Below, one piece after another: positions 48,441-57,711 of a stretch of DNA of 64,000 nt. The notes under the pieces are model-generated. The model saw only the letters and a list, made by a program, of their open reading frames with translations. It did no database searches and was not told the origin of the DNA. Numbering within the stretch: the first letter of the stretch is position 1; each line of letters opens with the position of its first letter. The position numbers and the translations under genes were made by a program. Source of the DNA: Sphingomonas sp. AP4-R1 (GTDB lineage Bacteria; Pseudomonadota; Alphaproteobacteria; Sphingomonadales; Sphingomonadaceae); the NCBI RefSeq assembly GCF_013113735.1, contig NZ_CP053346.1, positions 2,990,001-3,054,000 of the forward strand, given 5' to 3'.

Positions 48441-50425
48441 GCCCAGCCCGTCGCCTGATCGGCGCGTTCGTAGCCTGCGCGTTCCTCCTCTCCTCCTGCG
48501 GCGGCGGGGGAAGCGGCAGCGGCGTGCTGGCGAGCGATCCCACCACCGGGACGACCAGCCCGACCACACCCAATTTCACGCCGCCCGCGCAGGAAGCGCT
48601 GACGACGGCCGATGTCGGCAAGATCATCGCGCAGGCGGCGGGCGAGGCGACGGCGCGGGGCATGCCTTCCGTGATCGCCATCTCCGATCGCGTGGGCAAT
48701 ATTCTGGCCGTCTATAACATGACCGGCGCCAGGCCGACGGCGATGATCCCGACGCCGCCCTCCGGCACCAATCTCGACGTGCAGGGCGCGACGATCCCGG
48801 CGGCGGGCGGCGCGATCGCGAAGGCGGTGACGGCGGCCTATCTGTCGAGCGGCGGCAACGCCTTCACCACGCGCACCGCCAGCCAGATCGTGCAGCAGCA
48901 TTTCCCGCCCGCGCCGACCACGGTGGGTCTGGAGAGCGGGCCGCTGTTCGGCGTGCAGTTCAGCCAATTGCCCTGCTCGGACCTGTCGGCGCGCTATGTC
49001 CCGACCGGCGGCGCGGCGGCCCTGATCGGCCCCAAGCGGTCCCCGCTGGGGCTTTCGGCCGATCCGGGCGGCATCCCGCTCTACAAGAATGGCGTGATCG
49101 TCGGCGGCATCGGCGTGATGGGCGACGGCGTCTATGGCCTCGACGCCAACACGCTCGACGTGGATGTCGACGACGAGGAATATATCGCGCTGGCGGGCAC
49201 GATCGGCTTCCAGCCGCCCGCCGCGATCACCGCCGACAAGATCACGGTCGACGGCACGACGTTGCGCTTCATCGATGCGACGACAAGCGGGCTGAAGAGC
49301 AATCCCGCCCAGGCGCCGGCCTTCGCCAGCCTGACCTCGGGCGCGCTCGTCCCGGTGCGCGGCTATTTCGCGGAGACGGGGACGCCCGCTCTGCTGGCCG
49401 GGCAGGCTTATGGCACGGAGGCGTCGGGCATCCGCGCCTCGACCACGGCCGAGTTCTCGAACCGCGACGCTTATGTGCTGACGGACGGATCGGGCACCAA
49501 TCGCTTCCCGGTGATCGCCGCGACCGACGGGGGCGATGTCGCCCAGCCGCTGACGCAGGCCGAGGTCCGCACGATCCTGGAGGAAGCCTTCACGATCATG
49601 ACGCGGGCGAGGGGGCAGATCCGCCGCCCGCTGGACAGCCGCGCGCAGGTGTCGATCACGGTGGTGGATACGCGCGGCGTGTCGCTGGGGCTGGTGCGCG
49701 CGCCCGATGCGCCGATCTTCGGCACGGACGTGGCGCTGCAGAAGGCGCGTACGGCCGCCTTCTTCTCGGGCGCGCAGGCGGGGGCGAACCTGCAGGCCGA
49801 TCCCTCCGCCGACGTGCGCGGGTTCGTCGCCGCCGATCGCGGCTTTCTGGGTGACCAGACCTCGCTGACGGGCAAGTTCGCGTTTACCGATCGCGCCAAC
49901 GGCAATCTCTCGCGCCCTTATTTCCCGGACGGCGAAGTGGGGCGGCCCAACGGCCCCTTCTCGCGCCCGATCGCGCAGTGGAGCCCCTTCTCGACCGGGC
50001 TGCAGTCCGCGCTGATCGCGACCAATCTGGTCGAGCATCTGACCTATGTGACCGACCGGACGGGCACGGTGCGCGATACGGATCCGCGCTGCACCAAGCT
50101 GCCGACGACGGCATCGGGCAAGGCGCGCATCGCCAACGGCATCCAGATCTTCCCCGGATCGGTGCCGATCTATCGCGGCAACGTACTGGTGGGCGGCATT
50201 GGCGTATCCGGCGACGGCATCGACCAGGACGACATGATCTCGTTCCTCGGCCTCTACAATGCGGGCAACAAGCTGAACACGGGCGTGGCCAACGCGCCCG
50301 CCGCGATCCGCGCGGACCAGATCGTCGTCAATCTCGGCGATAAGAGCGTGCGTCTGCGCTTTATCGGCTGCCCGTTCGCGCCGTTCCTCGACACGAGCGA
50401 TCAAGATGCCTGCTCGGGCAAATAG
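48437..50425 (+). CDS. lipoprotein with two GlcG/HbpS-like haem-binding domains
   Basis: The 662-residue protein has a lipoprotein signal (FLLSSCGGGG, lipobox Cys21) and a Ser/Gly/Thr linker. It appears internally duplicated. In each half a GlcG/HbpS (DUF336) unit begins ALTTADVGKIIAQAAGEA or PLTQAEVRTILEEAF and ends with PLYKNGVIVGGIGVMGDG or PIYRGNVLVGGIGVSGDG. HbpS homologues bind haem outside the cell. The predicted start is TTG, overlapping the cytochrome stop (TTGA). It may be a surface or periplasm-facing haem or electron partner of the cluster. Confidence 0.8.
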   Translation: MSPARRLIGAFVACAFLLSSCGGGGSGSGVLASDPTTGTTSPTTPNFTPPAQEALTTADVGKIIAQAAGEATARGMPSVIAISDRVGNILAVYNMTGARPTAMIPTPPSGTNLDVQGATIPAAGGAIAKAVTAAYLSSGGNAFTTRTASQIVQQHFPPAPTTVGLESGPLFGVQFSQLPCSDLSARYVPTGGAAALIGPKRSPLGLSADPGGIPLYKNGVIVGGIGVMGDGVYGLDANTLDVDVDDEEYIALAGTIGFQPPAAITADKITVDGTTLRFIDATTSGLKSNPAQAPAFASLTSGALVPVRGYFAETGTPALLAGQAYGTEASGIRASTTAEFSNRDAYVLTDGSGTNRFPVIAATDGGDVAQPLTQAEVRTILEEAFTIMTRARGQIRRPLDSRAQVSITVVDTRGVSLGLVRAPDAPIFGTDVALQKARTAAFFSGAQAGANLQADPSADVRGFVAADRGFLGDQTSLTGKFAFTDRANGNLSRPYFPDGEVGRPNGPFSRPIAQWSPFSTGLQSALIATNLVEHLTYVTDRTGTVRDTDPRCTKLPTTASGKARIANGIQIFPGSVPIYRGNVLVGGIGVSGDGIDQDDMISFLGLYNAGNKLNTGVANAPAAIRADQIVVNLGDKSVRLRFIGCPFAPFLDTSDQDACSGK

Positions 50426-52496
50426 GGGCCTTTGGCTCTGGCTGCTGGCGGGGGCGGCGGCTACGCCCGCTTTCGCGCAGACGGCCGGACCGGGCGCCGG
50501 CAAGGCCGAGCCCGCGTCCCCGATCCTGTGTGCCGAGCCGGTCGATGGCGTACCCACGCCTTTGATCACGGCGGGGCCGCGAAATTGTCTGACGCAGGCC
50601 GAGGTGGATGCCGCGCGGACGGCGGCGCCTTTGCCCAAGCGCTCCGACGTGCCCAATCCGACGCCCGCGGCGCAGCTCGTCCCGGCTCCGCCCGCGCCGG
50701 CGGTGGATCATCAGGCGCTCGAGCCGCAGCCGGTCTTCCCCGAGGTCGATCCGATCCTGAAGGGGCGTCGCCGCCCCGGTGCGGCGCGGCCCGCGCTGCC
50801 GGATGCGATCGTGCAGGACAATCCGGGCGCGGTCCGCCCGCCACCGCCCAGCGCTTTCCCGACCGAGGAAATCCCGATCCCGGATCGCTGGCGCCTGATC
50901 TCGGCGCTCTGCCCGGACCGGAATTACGTGGCCGTGCAGGCCGTGTGCCACAACAAGCGCGACCCCTATCACCAGAATCTGCTGAAGGGCGACAAACCGC
51001 TCGATCCGCACAAATTCCCGCTGCCGATCAAGGGCGACGACTGGTTCCTCGTCCTTTCGGGTACGTCCGACACGATCTTCGAGCCGCGCTCCTTCCCGAC
51101 GCCGGTGGGCGTGCAGACGACGGCCAATCCGGGCAGCCTCGACGTGTTCGGCAAGGGCGACAGCATCGTCTTCGCGCAGACCTTCATCGCCAGCGCCGGG
51201 CTGATCAAGGGATCGACGGCGTTCATGCCGCCGCACATCGAATATCGCGTCACGCTCGCCTACAACGTCAATTATGTCGACGTGAACGAGCGGCGTATCC
51301 TGAACGTGCGCCCGTCCGCGCCGACGCACCGCACGGACCACTTTCTGGGCGTGCAGGAAGCGTTCTTCGATTATCATCTGCGGAACGTCTCCGACCGCTA
51401 TGATTTCGACAGCCTGCGCGTCGGCATTCAGGAATTTCAGGCCGATTTCCGTGGCTTCCTGTTCAACGACAGCGCGCTCGCGATTCGCCTGTTCGGCAAT
51501 CGCGACAATAACCGCTTCCAGTATAATCTCGCCGTCTTCCGCCGGCTGGAGAAGGATACGAACAGCGGGCTGAACGATGTCACCCGGACGCCGCGCAACG
51601 ATTATGTGTTCCTGGCGAACCTCTATCGGCAGGATCTGCCCGTACCGGGTTTCACGAGCCAGCTGATCGGCGTCTATAATCGCAACCGCGAGGGCAATGA
51701 CGTCCAGATCGACACGAATGGCTTCCCGGTGCGCCCGGCTCTGCTGGGCGATCTGCGCGGGCACGATTACGACGCTTATTATATCGGCTATAATGGCGAC
51801 GGCCATTTCGACCGGCTGAACCTGACCGTGTCGGCCTACGGCGTATTCGGGCGCGACAGCCACAATTTCCTGACGGGCGAGCGCAACACGATCCGCGCCT
51901 TCTTCGCGGCGGCCGAGCCCTCGATCGATTTTTCCTGGGTGCGCGTGCGCGGGGCGGCGATGTTCGCGAGCGGCGACAGCAATCCCTACGACAAGACCGA
52001 GACCGGCTATGACGCCATTCTCGAAAACCCGATCTTCGCGGGCGCGGACACGTCCTACTGGATCCGGCAGACGATCCCGTTCGCGGGCGGCGGGCGCGTG
52101 ATCGGCGTGAACGGGCGCAACGGCATGCTGGCCGATCTGCGCTCGTCCAAGGATCAGGGCCAGTCCAACTTCATCAATCCCGGCACGGTGCTGGCGGGCG
52201 GCGGCGCGGATTTCGACCTGACGCCGACCCTGCGGATCTCGGGCAATGCGAACCATCTGTGGTTCCAGACGACCAAGGTGCTGCAGGCGCTGCGCTCCGA
52301 AGGATCGATCCCCCGGTCGATCGGCTGGGATCTGTCGGCGGCCGCGATCTGGCGCCCCAAGATGACGCAGAACATCGTCTTCCGCCTCTCCGGCTCCACG
52401 CTCCTGGCGGGCAAGGGCTTTCAGGATCTGTTCGCCCAGCAGAACAAATCGAAGGCCTATTATTCCGTGCTCGCCAACGTGATCCTGAGCTACTGA
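50406..52496 (+). CDS. predicted outer-membrane beta-barrel protein of the multihaem cluster
   Basis: The 696-residue protein has a signal peptide (cleavage after TPAFAQ) and a Pro/Ala-rich segment of about 140 residues containing two Cys. From about residue 200 the rest has alternating amphipathic strands and ends in an aromatic residue (ANVILSY), as outer-membrane barrels do. There is no CXXCH. No family was recognised; sequence similarity to MtrB-type porins is not evident. It overlaps the lipoprotein gene by 20 nt and the decahaem gene by one base. A channel that insulates or docks the cytochromes is the natural inference. Confidence 0.7.
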   Translation: MPARANRGLWLWLLAGAAATPAFAQTAGPGAGKAEPASPILCAEPVDGVPTPLITAGPRNCLTQAEVDAARTAAPLPKRSDVPNPTPAAQLVPAPPAPAVDHQALEPQPVFPEVDPILKGRRRPGAARPALPDAIVQDNPGAVRPPPPSAFPTEEIPIPDRWRLISALCPDRNYVAVQAVCHNKRDPYHQNLLKGDKPLDPHKFPLPIKGDDWFLVLSGTSDTIFEPRSFPTPVGVQTTANPGSLDVFGKGDSIVFAQTFIASAGLIKGSTAFMPPHIEYRVTLAYNVNYVDVNERRILNVRPSAPTHRTDHFLGVQEAFFDYHLRNVSDRYDFDSLRVGIQEFQADFRGFLFNDSALAIRLFGNRDNNRFQYNLAVFRRLEKDTNSGLNDVTRTPRNDYVFLANLYRQDLPVPGFTSQLIGVYNRNREGNDVQIDTNGFPVRPALLGDLRGHDYDAYYIGYNGDGHFDRLNLTVSAYGVFGRDSHNFLTGERNTIRAFFAAAEPSIDFSWVRVRGAAMFASGDSNPYDKTETGYDAILENPIFAGADTSYWIRQTIPFAGGGRVIGVNGRNGMLADLRSSKDQGQSNFINPGTVLAGGGADFDLTPTLRISGNANHLWFQTTKVLQALRSEGSIPRSIGWDLSAAAIWRPKMTQNIVFRLSGSTLLAGKGFQDLFAQQNKSKAYYSVLANVILSY

Positions 52497-55400
52497 TGCG
52501 GCGGCGGCTTTCCTCTCTTCTCCGCCACGGAAAGTGGCTGGGGCTGGCGGCGTTGCTGCTCGCTTTCGCGGCCTTGCTACCCGCCACGCGCTCGCTGGCG
52601 TCCGAGAGCGAGAAGCCGCACTTCATCACCTATCCGGTGACGCCGGCCGCGCCGCAGAGCCAGACCAAGGACGAGGCGCACGCCAAGTCCGAAGGCTGTA
52701 TGGATTGCCATTCGGCTAGCGACACGCTGACGATGCACAAGAATGACGCGGTCGTGCTGGGCTGCACCGATTGCCACGGTGGCAATCCCGCGATCCGCGT
52801 GGGGCCGGGGCTGAAGCCGGACGACGCCACCTATGTGGCCGCGCGCGACAAGGCGCATGTGCTGCCGCGCTACCCCGAAAGCTGGGGCTGGCCGAAGTCC
52901 GCCAATCCGAAGCGCAGCTACACATTGCTCAATCGCGAGGCGCCCGAATATATCCGCTTCGTCAATCCGTCCGACTATCGCGTGGCGCGGCTGGCGTGCG
53001 GCGCGTGCCATCTCGAGACGATCGAGGCGGCCGAGCGCTCGCTGATGTCGACGGGCGCGATGCTGTGGGGCGGGGCCGCCTATAATAACGGCATCCTGCC
53101 CTACAAGAATTACATCACGGGCGAGGCCTACACGAAGGCCGGCGAGCCGGCGAAACTGCTGTCTCCGGGCACGCCCGTGGGCACGGTGACGCCGCAGCAG
53201 GCCGCGCGCGGCGCGCTGCCTCTGCTCTATCCGCTGCCGACGTGGCAGGTGGTGCCGCCGGCCGACGTGTTCCGGGTGTTCGAGCGGGGCGGCCGCACGA
53301 TCGGCAGCCAGTTCGCCGAGATCGGCCTGCCCAATCCCTCGGGATCGATCCAGAAGCTGGACGAGAATGGCCGACCCGAACTGAAGCAGTCGAACCGCGG
53401 GCCGGGCACCGGCATCCGCGTCGCGATCCCGGTGCTGAACATCCACAAGACGCGCCTCAATGATCCGTACATGTGGTTCATGGGCACGAACGACCAGCCG
53501 GGCGACTATCGCAATTCGGGCTGCGCGGGCTGCCATGTCGTCTATGCGAACGATCGCGATCCCAAGCACAGCCTGACCTGGGCCTCCTACGGCCGCGACG
53601 GGCAGACCGGCACCAAGGACCCGACGATCGCGAACCTGATGGAGCGCGCGGCGGCGGACTTGCACGGCGCGCATGACAAGCCCGCCGGCCATCCCGTGCT
53701 GGACGGCGAGAAGGAGCGCGGCCACCCGATCGAGCACGCCTTCACCCGTGCCATCCCGACCGCCCAGTGCATGAACTGCCACATGCACCAGCCGAACATC
53801 TTCCTGAACTCCTACCTCGGCTACACGATGTGGGATTATGAATCCGACGCGCCGTTGATGTGGCCGGAGAAGCAGAAATACCCCACAGCGGCCGAGACGC
53901 GCGAAGTGGAGGAGCGCAACCCCGAAGCCGCGAGCCCGCGCGGCAAGTGGAGCGACGTGGAGTTCCTGCGCCGCGTCTATGACGACGTGAACCCGTCCGC
54001 CAAGGACACGCAGTTCGCCGATTATCACGGCCATGGCTGGAATTTCCGCGGCATCTTCAAGCGCGATCGCGAGGGCAATTTGCTGGACAAGGACGGCAAG
54101 ATCGTCTCGCCCGACGATCCCGAGAAGTTCAGCAAGAAGGGCATGCCGGACTTCGCGCCGGTGGGCGAGCAGAAGGGCAAGGCGGTCCACCTGATGGACA
54201 TCCATGCCGAGAAGGGCCTGCAATGCGCGGACTGCCATTTCGCGCAGGACAGCCACGGCAACGGCCTGATCTACGGCGAAGTCGCCAATGCGGTGGAGAT
54301 CGGCTGCAAGGATTGCCACGGCACTGCCGATGCCTTCCCGACGCTGAAAACGAGCGGCCCGGCCGCCCGGCCCGGCGGCAACGATCTGAGCGTGCTGCGC
54401 AATGGCGATGGCCGCCGCCGGTTCGAATGGACAACGGGCGCCGCCGGTGAGCGCGTCCTGATCCAGCGCTCGATCGTCGACCCGAAGCTCGAGTGGAAAG
54501 TGTCGCTGGTCAAGAATTCGGTCGATCGCGCCCTCCCGGAATTCAACGTGAAGGCGGCGCGCGCCAAGCTGATGGGCCGGGAGGGCGTGGAGACGGGCCG
54601 CTTCGCCTTCGGCCCCGGCGTGGCGCCCGATGCCCGCGCGCATGATCCGAACAAGATGGCCTGCTTCACCTGCCATCTGTCGTGGACGACGTCGTGCGGC
54701 GGCTGCCATCTGCCGATCGAGGCGAACTGGAAGACCAAGGAGCATCACTTCAAGGGTGACGAGGAGACGCGCAACTTCGCGACCTACAACCCGCAGGTGG
54801 CGCGCGAGGACATGTTCCAGCTCGGCATCCACATGACGACCAAGGGCAATGAGATCGCGCCGGTGCGATCGACCTCGGCGCTGGTGCTGTCCTCCACCAA
54901 CATCAATCGCGAACGCATCTATATCCAGCAGGCGCCGATCTCCTCGATCGGCTTCTCGAGCCAGGCGTTCGCGCCGCATTTCCCGCATACGGTGCGGACG
55001 ACCGAGACGAAGACCTGCTCGGACTGCCACCTGTCCGCCGCGAACGACAATAATGCGATCATGGCGCAGCTGATGCTGACCGGCACGGGCAGCGTGAACT
55101 TCATGGGGCTCAACGCCTGGCTCGGGCTGGAAGGCGGCGTGGAGGCCGTGCGCGTGACCGAGTGGCAGGAGCCGCAGGCCGTGATCGGCTCCTATCTGCA
55201 GCGTTACGCCTATCCCGACTGGTACAAATTGCACGTCGACCGCAACAAGCGCGAGCTGGTCGACTGGAACCGGGGCGCGACGTTCGACAAGAAGATGTCG
55301 GGCGAGACCAATCCGGTCGAATCCTTCCGCAACATCGTCCAGAAGGCGGGCGGCAATGCTGCCTGCGTGCAGTTGCGCGGCGAATATCTGTTCGTGGCCG

Positions 55401-56503
55401 AGGGCAAGGGGGGCTTCCGCGTCTATGACGTCGCCTCGGTCGCCAACAAGGGCTATTCGGACAAGATCACGAGCGCGCCTTTCTCGCCGCTGGGCCAGCG
55501 CGATCATGTCGGTTCCGCCAACGCGACCTGCATGGCGCTGCCGACCAACCAGCCGATCAACCCGCTCCGCAACACCGCCGCGATGCGCGCGATGAACCAG
55601 GAGCAGGCCTTCGATCCGATCTATCATTATGCGGCGGTGACGGACGCGAAGGAGGGGCTGATCCTCGTCAATGTCGACACGCTGGCCGATGGCGAGCCGC
55701 GCAACAATTTCCTCAAGCGCGCGGTGACGTGGAATGCGGGCAACGTGCTGGCGGGCGCGCGGCATATCCAGCTGGCGGGCCACATCGCCTACATCACGGC
55801 GGACGTGGGCCTCGTCGTCGTGGACCTCGCCGATCCGCTGCGGCCGAAGCTGGCCGCGACCGTGCCGCTGAAGGATGCGCGGGCGAGCGCGATCCAGTTC
55901 CGGTATCTCTGGGTGACGACGGCCGAGGGGCTGCGCGTGCTGGACGTGACGAAGCTGACGGCGCCGAAGCTGCTGCCCGCGATCGTGCCGCTGGCCGATG
56001 CGCGCCGGCTCTATGTCGCGCGCACCTATGCCTATGTCGCGGCGGGGGCGGACGGTCTGGTGATCGTCAACGTCACCAATCCCGAGGCGCCGGTCGTCTA
56101 CCAGAAGGTGACGTTCGACGGGCGGATGGTGGATGCGTCCGACGTCGTGATCGGCGCGACCAACGCCTCGCTCTTCGCCTATGTGGCGGACGGCAAAGCG
56201 GGCCTGAAGGTGATCCAGTTGACGAGCCCGGCGAGCCAGCCCAATTTCTACGGCTTCTCGCCCGCGCCGAAGCCCGAGCTGATCGCCTGGGCGAAGACGC
56301 CGGCCCCGGCGCGCGCGCTTTCGCGCGGCCTCGACCGCGATCGCGCGGTGGACGAGACGGGCGGCCAGATCGCGATCTTCGGCCGCGTCGGCTCGCGGCC
56401 GTTCACGCGGCCCGAAATGGAGCGGTTCTTCCTCAATTCGCGCGGCGTGCCGTGGAAGGTGATGGATCACGCCGACCTCAAGGATTGGGCGGCGGCGCGA
56501 TAG
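52496..56503 (+). CDS. secreted decahaem c-type cytochrome fused to LVIVD repeats
   Basis: The 1335-residue protein has an N-terminal signal (helix about 14-34, cleavage near RSLAS). Ten CXXCH motifs begin at Cys68, 90, 168, 343, 425, 577, 604, 723, 734 and 841. From about residue 955 to 1245 follow repeated LVIVD-type propeller blades, for example EYLFVAEGKGGFRVYD, IAYITADVGLVVVDLADP, TYAYVAAGADGLVIVNVTNP and LFAYVADGKAGLKVIQL. The ATG overlaps the barrel gene's stop (TGATG). The haem part is likely an electron wire. The propeller is probably a binding platform, but its partner is unknown. Confidence 0.88.
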   Translation: MRRRLSSLLRHGKWLGLAALLLAFAALLPATRSLASESEKPHFITYPVTPAAPQSQTKDEAHAKSEGCMDCHSASDTLTMHKNDAVVLGCTDCHGGNPAIRVGPGLKPDDATYVAARDKAHVLPRYPESWGWPKSANPKRSYTLLNREAPEYIRFVNPSDYRVARLACGACHLETIEAAERSLMSTGAMLWGGAAYNNGILPYKNYITGEAYTKAGEPAKLLSPGTPVGTVTPQQAARGALPLLYPLPTWQVVPPADVFRVFERGGRTIGSQFAEIGLPNPSGSIQKLDENGRPELKQSNRGPGTGIRVAIPVLNIHKTRLNDPYMWFMGTNDQPGDYRNSGCAGCHVVYANDRDPKHSLTWASYGRDGQTGTKDPTIANLMERAAADLHGAHDKPAGHPVLDGEKERGHPIEHAFTRAIPTAQCMNCHMHQPNIFLNSYLGYTMWDYESDAPLMWPEKQKYPTAAETREVEERNPEAASPRGKWSDVEFLRRVYDDVNPSAKDTQFADYHGHGWNFRGIFKRDREGNLLDKDGKIVSPDDPEKFSKKGMPDFAPVGEQKGKAVHLMDIHAEKGLQCADCHFAQDSHGNGLIYGEVANAVEIGCKDCHGTADAFPTLKTSGPAARPGGNDLSVLRNGDGRRRFEWTTGAAGERVLIQRSIVDPKLEWKVSLVKNSVDRALPEFNVKAARAKLMGREGVETGRFAFGPGVAPDARAHDPNKMACFTCHLSWTTSCGGCHLPIEANWKTKEHHFKGDEETRNFATYNPQVAREDMFQLGIHMTTKGNEIAPVRSTSALVLSSTNINRERIYIQQAPISSIGFSSQAFAPHFPHTVRTTETKTCSDCHLSAANDNNAIMAQLMLTGTGSVNFMGLNAWLGLEGGVEAVRVTEWQEPQAVIGSYLQRYAYPDWYKLHVDRNKRELVDWNRGATFDKKMSGETNPVESFRNIVQKAGGNAACVQLRGEYLFVAEGKGGFRVYDVASVANKGYSDKITSAPFSPLGQRDHVGSANATCMALPTNQPINPLRNTAAMRAMNQEQAFDPIYHYAAVTDAKEGLILVNVDTLADGEPRNNFLKRAVTWNAGNVLAGARHIQLAGHIAYITADVGLVVVDLADPLRPKLAATVPLKDARASAIQFRYLWVTTAEGLRVLDVTKLTAPKLLPAIVPLADARRLYVARTYAYVAAGADGLVIVNVTNPEAPVVYQKVTFDGRMVDASDVVIGATNASLFAYVADGKAGLKVIQLTSPASQPNFYGFSPAPKPELIAWAKTPAPARALSRGLDRDRAVDETGGQIAIFGRVGSRPFTRPEMERFFLNSRGVPWKVMDHADLKDWAAAR

Positions 56504-57260
56504 GGCGCAGACCGCCGCGGCGCGCCCGATCTGGCGGCACGGCGGCCCGAAATGGCCGGGACGCACGAGGCGCTCGAATGTCCGGCCGCTGTCTGGGGCG
56601 CGAGAGACCCGGCGCGATCCCCGCGACGTGGCGGACGGGGCGTTTCGGCACGGCGGCGTCAGCGCTGCGAGATCGACCTCAGGACGGATCGGCAGTCAGC
56701 ATTTCGATCCTCCCCTGCAAGGGGAGGTGACGGCGCAAGGGTTGACGGAGGGCGCGCGCCGTCAGCGGGAATCCCCGTCCGCCAGCCTCCGGCCGATCCT
56801 CAGTTCGGGTTGCCCAGGTCCGGCATGGCCAAGATCGTCCGGGATACGACCCGACCCGGAAGGCTGAAGCATCGCGGGCGGGCAATTGTGCCGCCAAAAA
56901 AACTGATCGGATACGGATGGTTTATCTGGCCATTGTCACTGCGGAACGGGTTCGTGCCGATAAAATCGTCGGCCGCCGAGTGATCCACTTGCTGCGGCTG
57001 CGAAGTGCAAATGTTAAGGGCCGTGCGTCACGGCCTCTCGCCAATAGAGGGAAATAAGCCCGAATTGTTTCGGCTGTGATCCGCATATTGCGCGGCGCAT
57101 CATATCCAGTTGGGGCTATTCGCTGGCGAACAACTTGGTTGCCATCTTCCCGCACCGGCGCCCGGCCCCGCATCCTTGCCTGAGTTATCCTTCAGTATCC
57201 GTGAGGATTATATAAACCAACTCCGTCTAGTGACGTGGCTGATTCCTCTGGAGGCGTGTC
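56504..57260. other. gene-free stretch after the multihaem cluster
   Basis: No convincing gene was found in this 757-nt stretch. It holds a REP-like hairpin at 56709-56727 (CCTCCCCT/AGGGGAGG) and a perfect 7-bp hairpin at 57019-57035 (GGCCGTG/CACGGCC), and it becomes AT-richer from about 56880 to 57240. A strong promoter or a small RNA could be here, but none is recognisable. There is no T-tailed terminator directly after the decahaem gene. Confidence 0.4.
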
Positions 57261-57467
57261 GTGCTCGCGTTCGTTGTTCTGGCTTTGATTCCCTATCTCG
57301 TCATCGCCTTCGCCATCGGCCGGGTTCTGGGCGCGGCGGACGACCAGCGTGATCGCGAGCGGACGGAGGCGGGCTTGCCGCCTTATGAGGATGTTCCCGG
57401 TCCGGTCGTCACCTCTGCGGGCGAGCCGCAGCCCGCTCCGATCTCCCGCATTCTGCCCCACCGCTGA
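57261..57467 (+). CDS. small membrane protein
   Basis: This 68-residue protein starts with one hydrophobic helix (LAFVVLALIPYLVIAFAIG), followed by an acidic, Pro-rich tail (EAGLPPYEDVPGP). The start is GTG with a good GGAGG site 6 nt upstream, which supports expression. No family was recognised. Confidence 0.55.
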   Translation: MLAFVVLALIPYLVIAFAIGRVLGAADDQRDRERTEAGLPPYEDVPGPVVTSAGEPQPAPISRILPHR

Positions 57468-57538
57468 ACCAGCGGGTCCAGAGGCGGATCGACGTTCGGC
57501 GATTGGAACGGCCGCTTTCGGGACATCGTCACCCTGAA

Positions 57539-57640
57539 CCCTTCGACAGGCTCAGGACAGGCTCGTTTCAGGGGCCATGACCCGACCGTTGAACCAAGCC
57601 GACCCGTCAGGTCATGAATGCTGAAACGAGTTCAGCATGA
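57539..57640. repeat. cluster of REP-like repeats
   Basis: The region includes CCCTTCGACAGGCTCAGG (the same core as around the GIY-YIG gene) and an inverted pair CGTTTCA...CATGACC with GGTCATG...TGAAACG, followed by TTCAGCATGACC. It lies between the small membrane gene and the ABC-F gene. Confidence 0.65.
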
Positions 57641-57711
57641 CCGTCTGGAATAATATCCGGCACAGTCTTTCAAGCGATCCGAATGTCCATCCGGTCTGGA
57701 GGCGGCCGGGG

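Noticed and set aside
48374..50656. 760-codon minus-strand frame opposite the lipoprotein gene
   Set aside because: Low-complexity Arg/Ala/Gly composition and complete overlap with a well-supported gene.
47049..56503. Assignment of the cluster as an MtrCAB/PioAB homologue
   Set aside because: The haem counts, the order and the barrel sequence do not show the expected signatures; only the general layout is similar.
52577..56566. 1329-codon open frame on the minus strand
   Set aside because: It lies exactly opposite the decahaem gene, is rich in Arg/His/Gly/Ala, and has no recognisable motif. It is a high-GC antisense frame.
56552..56983. 143-codon frame after the decahaem gene
   Set aside because: It runs through a repeat, has a Arg/Gly/Pro-biased composition, no ribosome-binding site and no motif.
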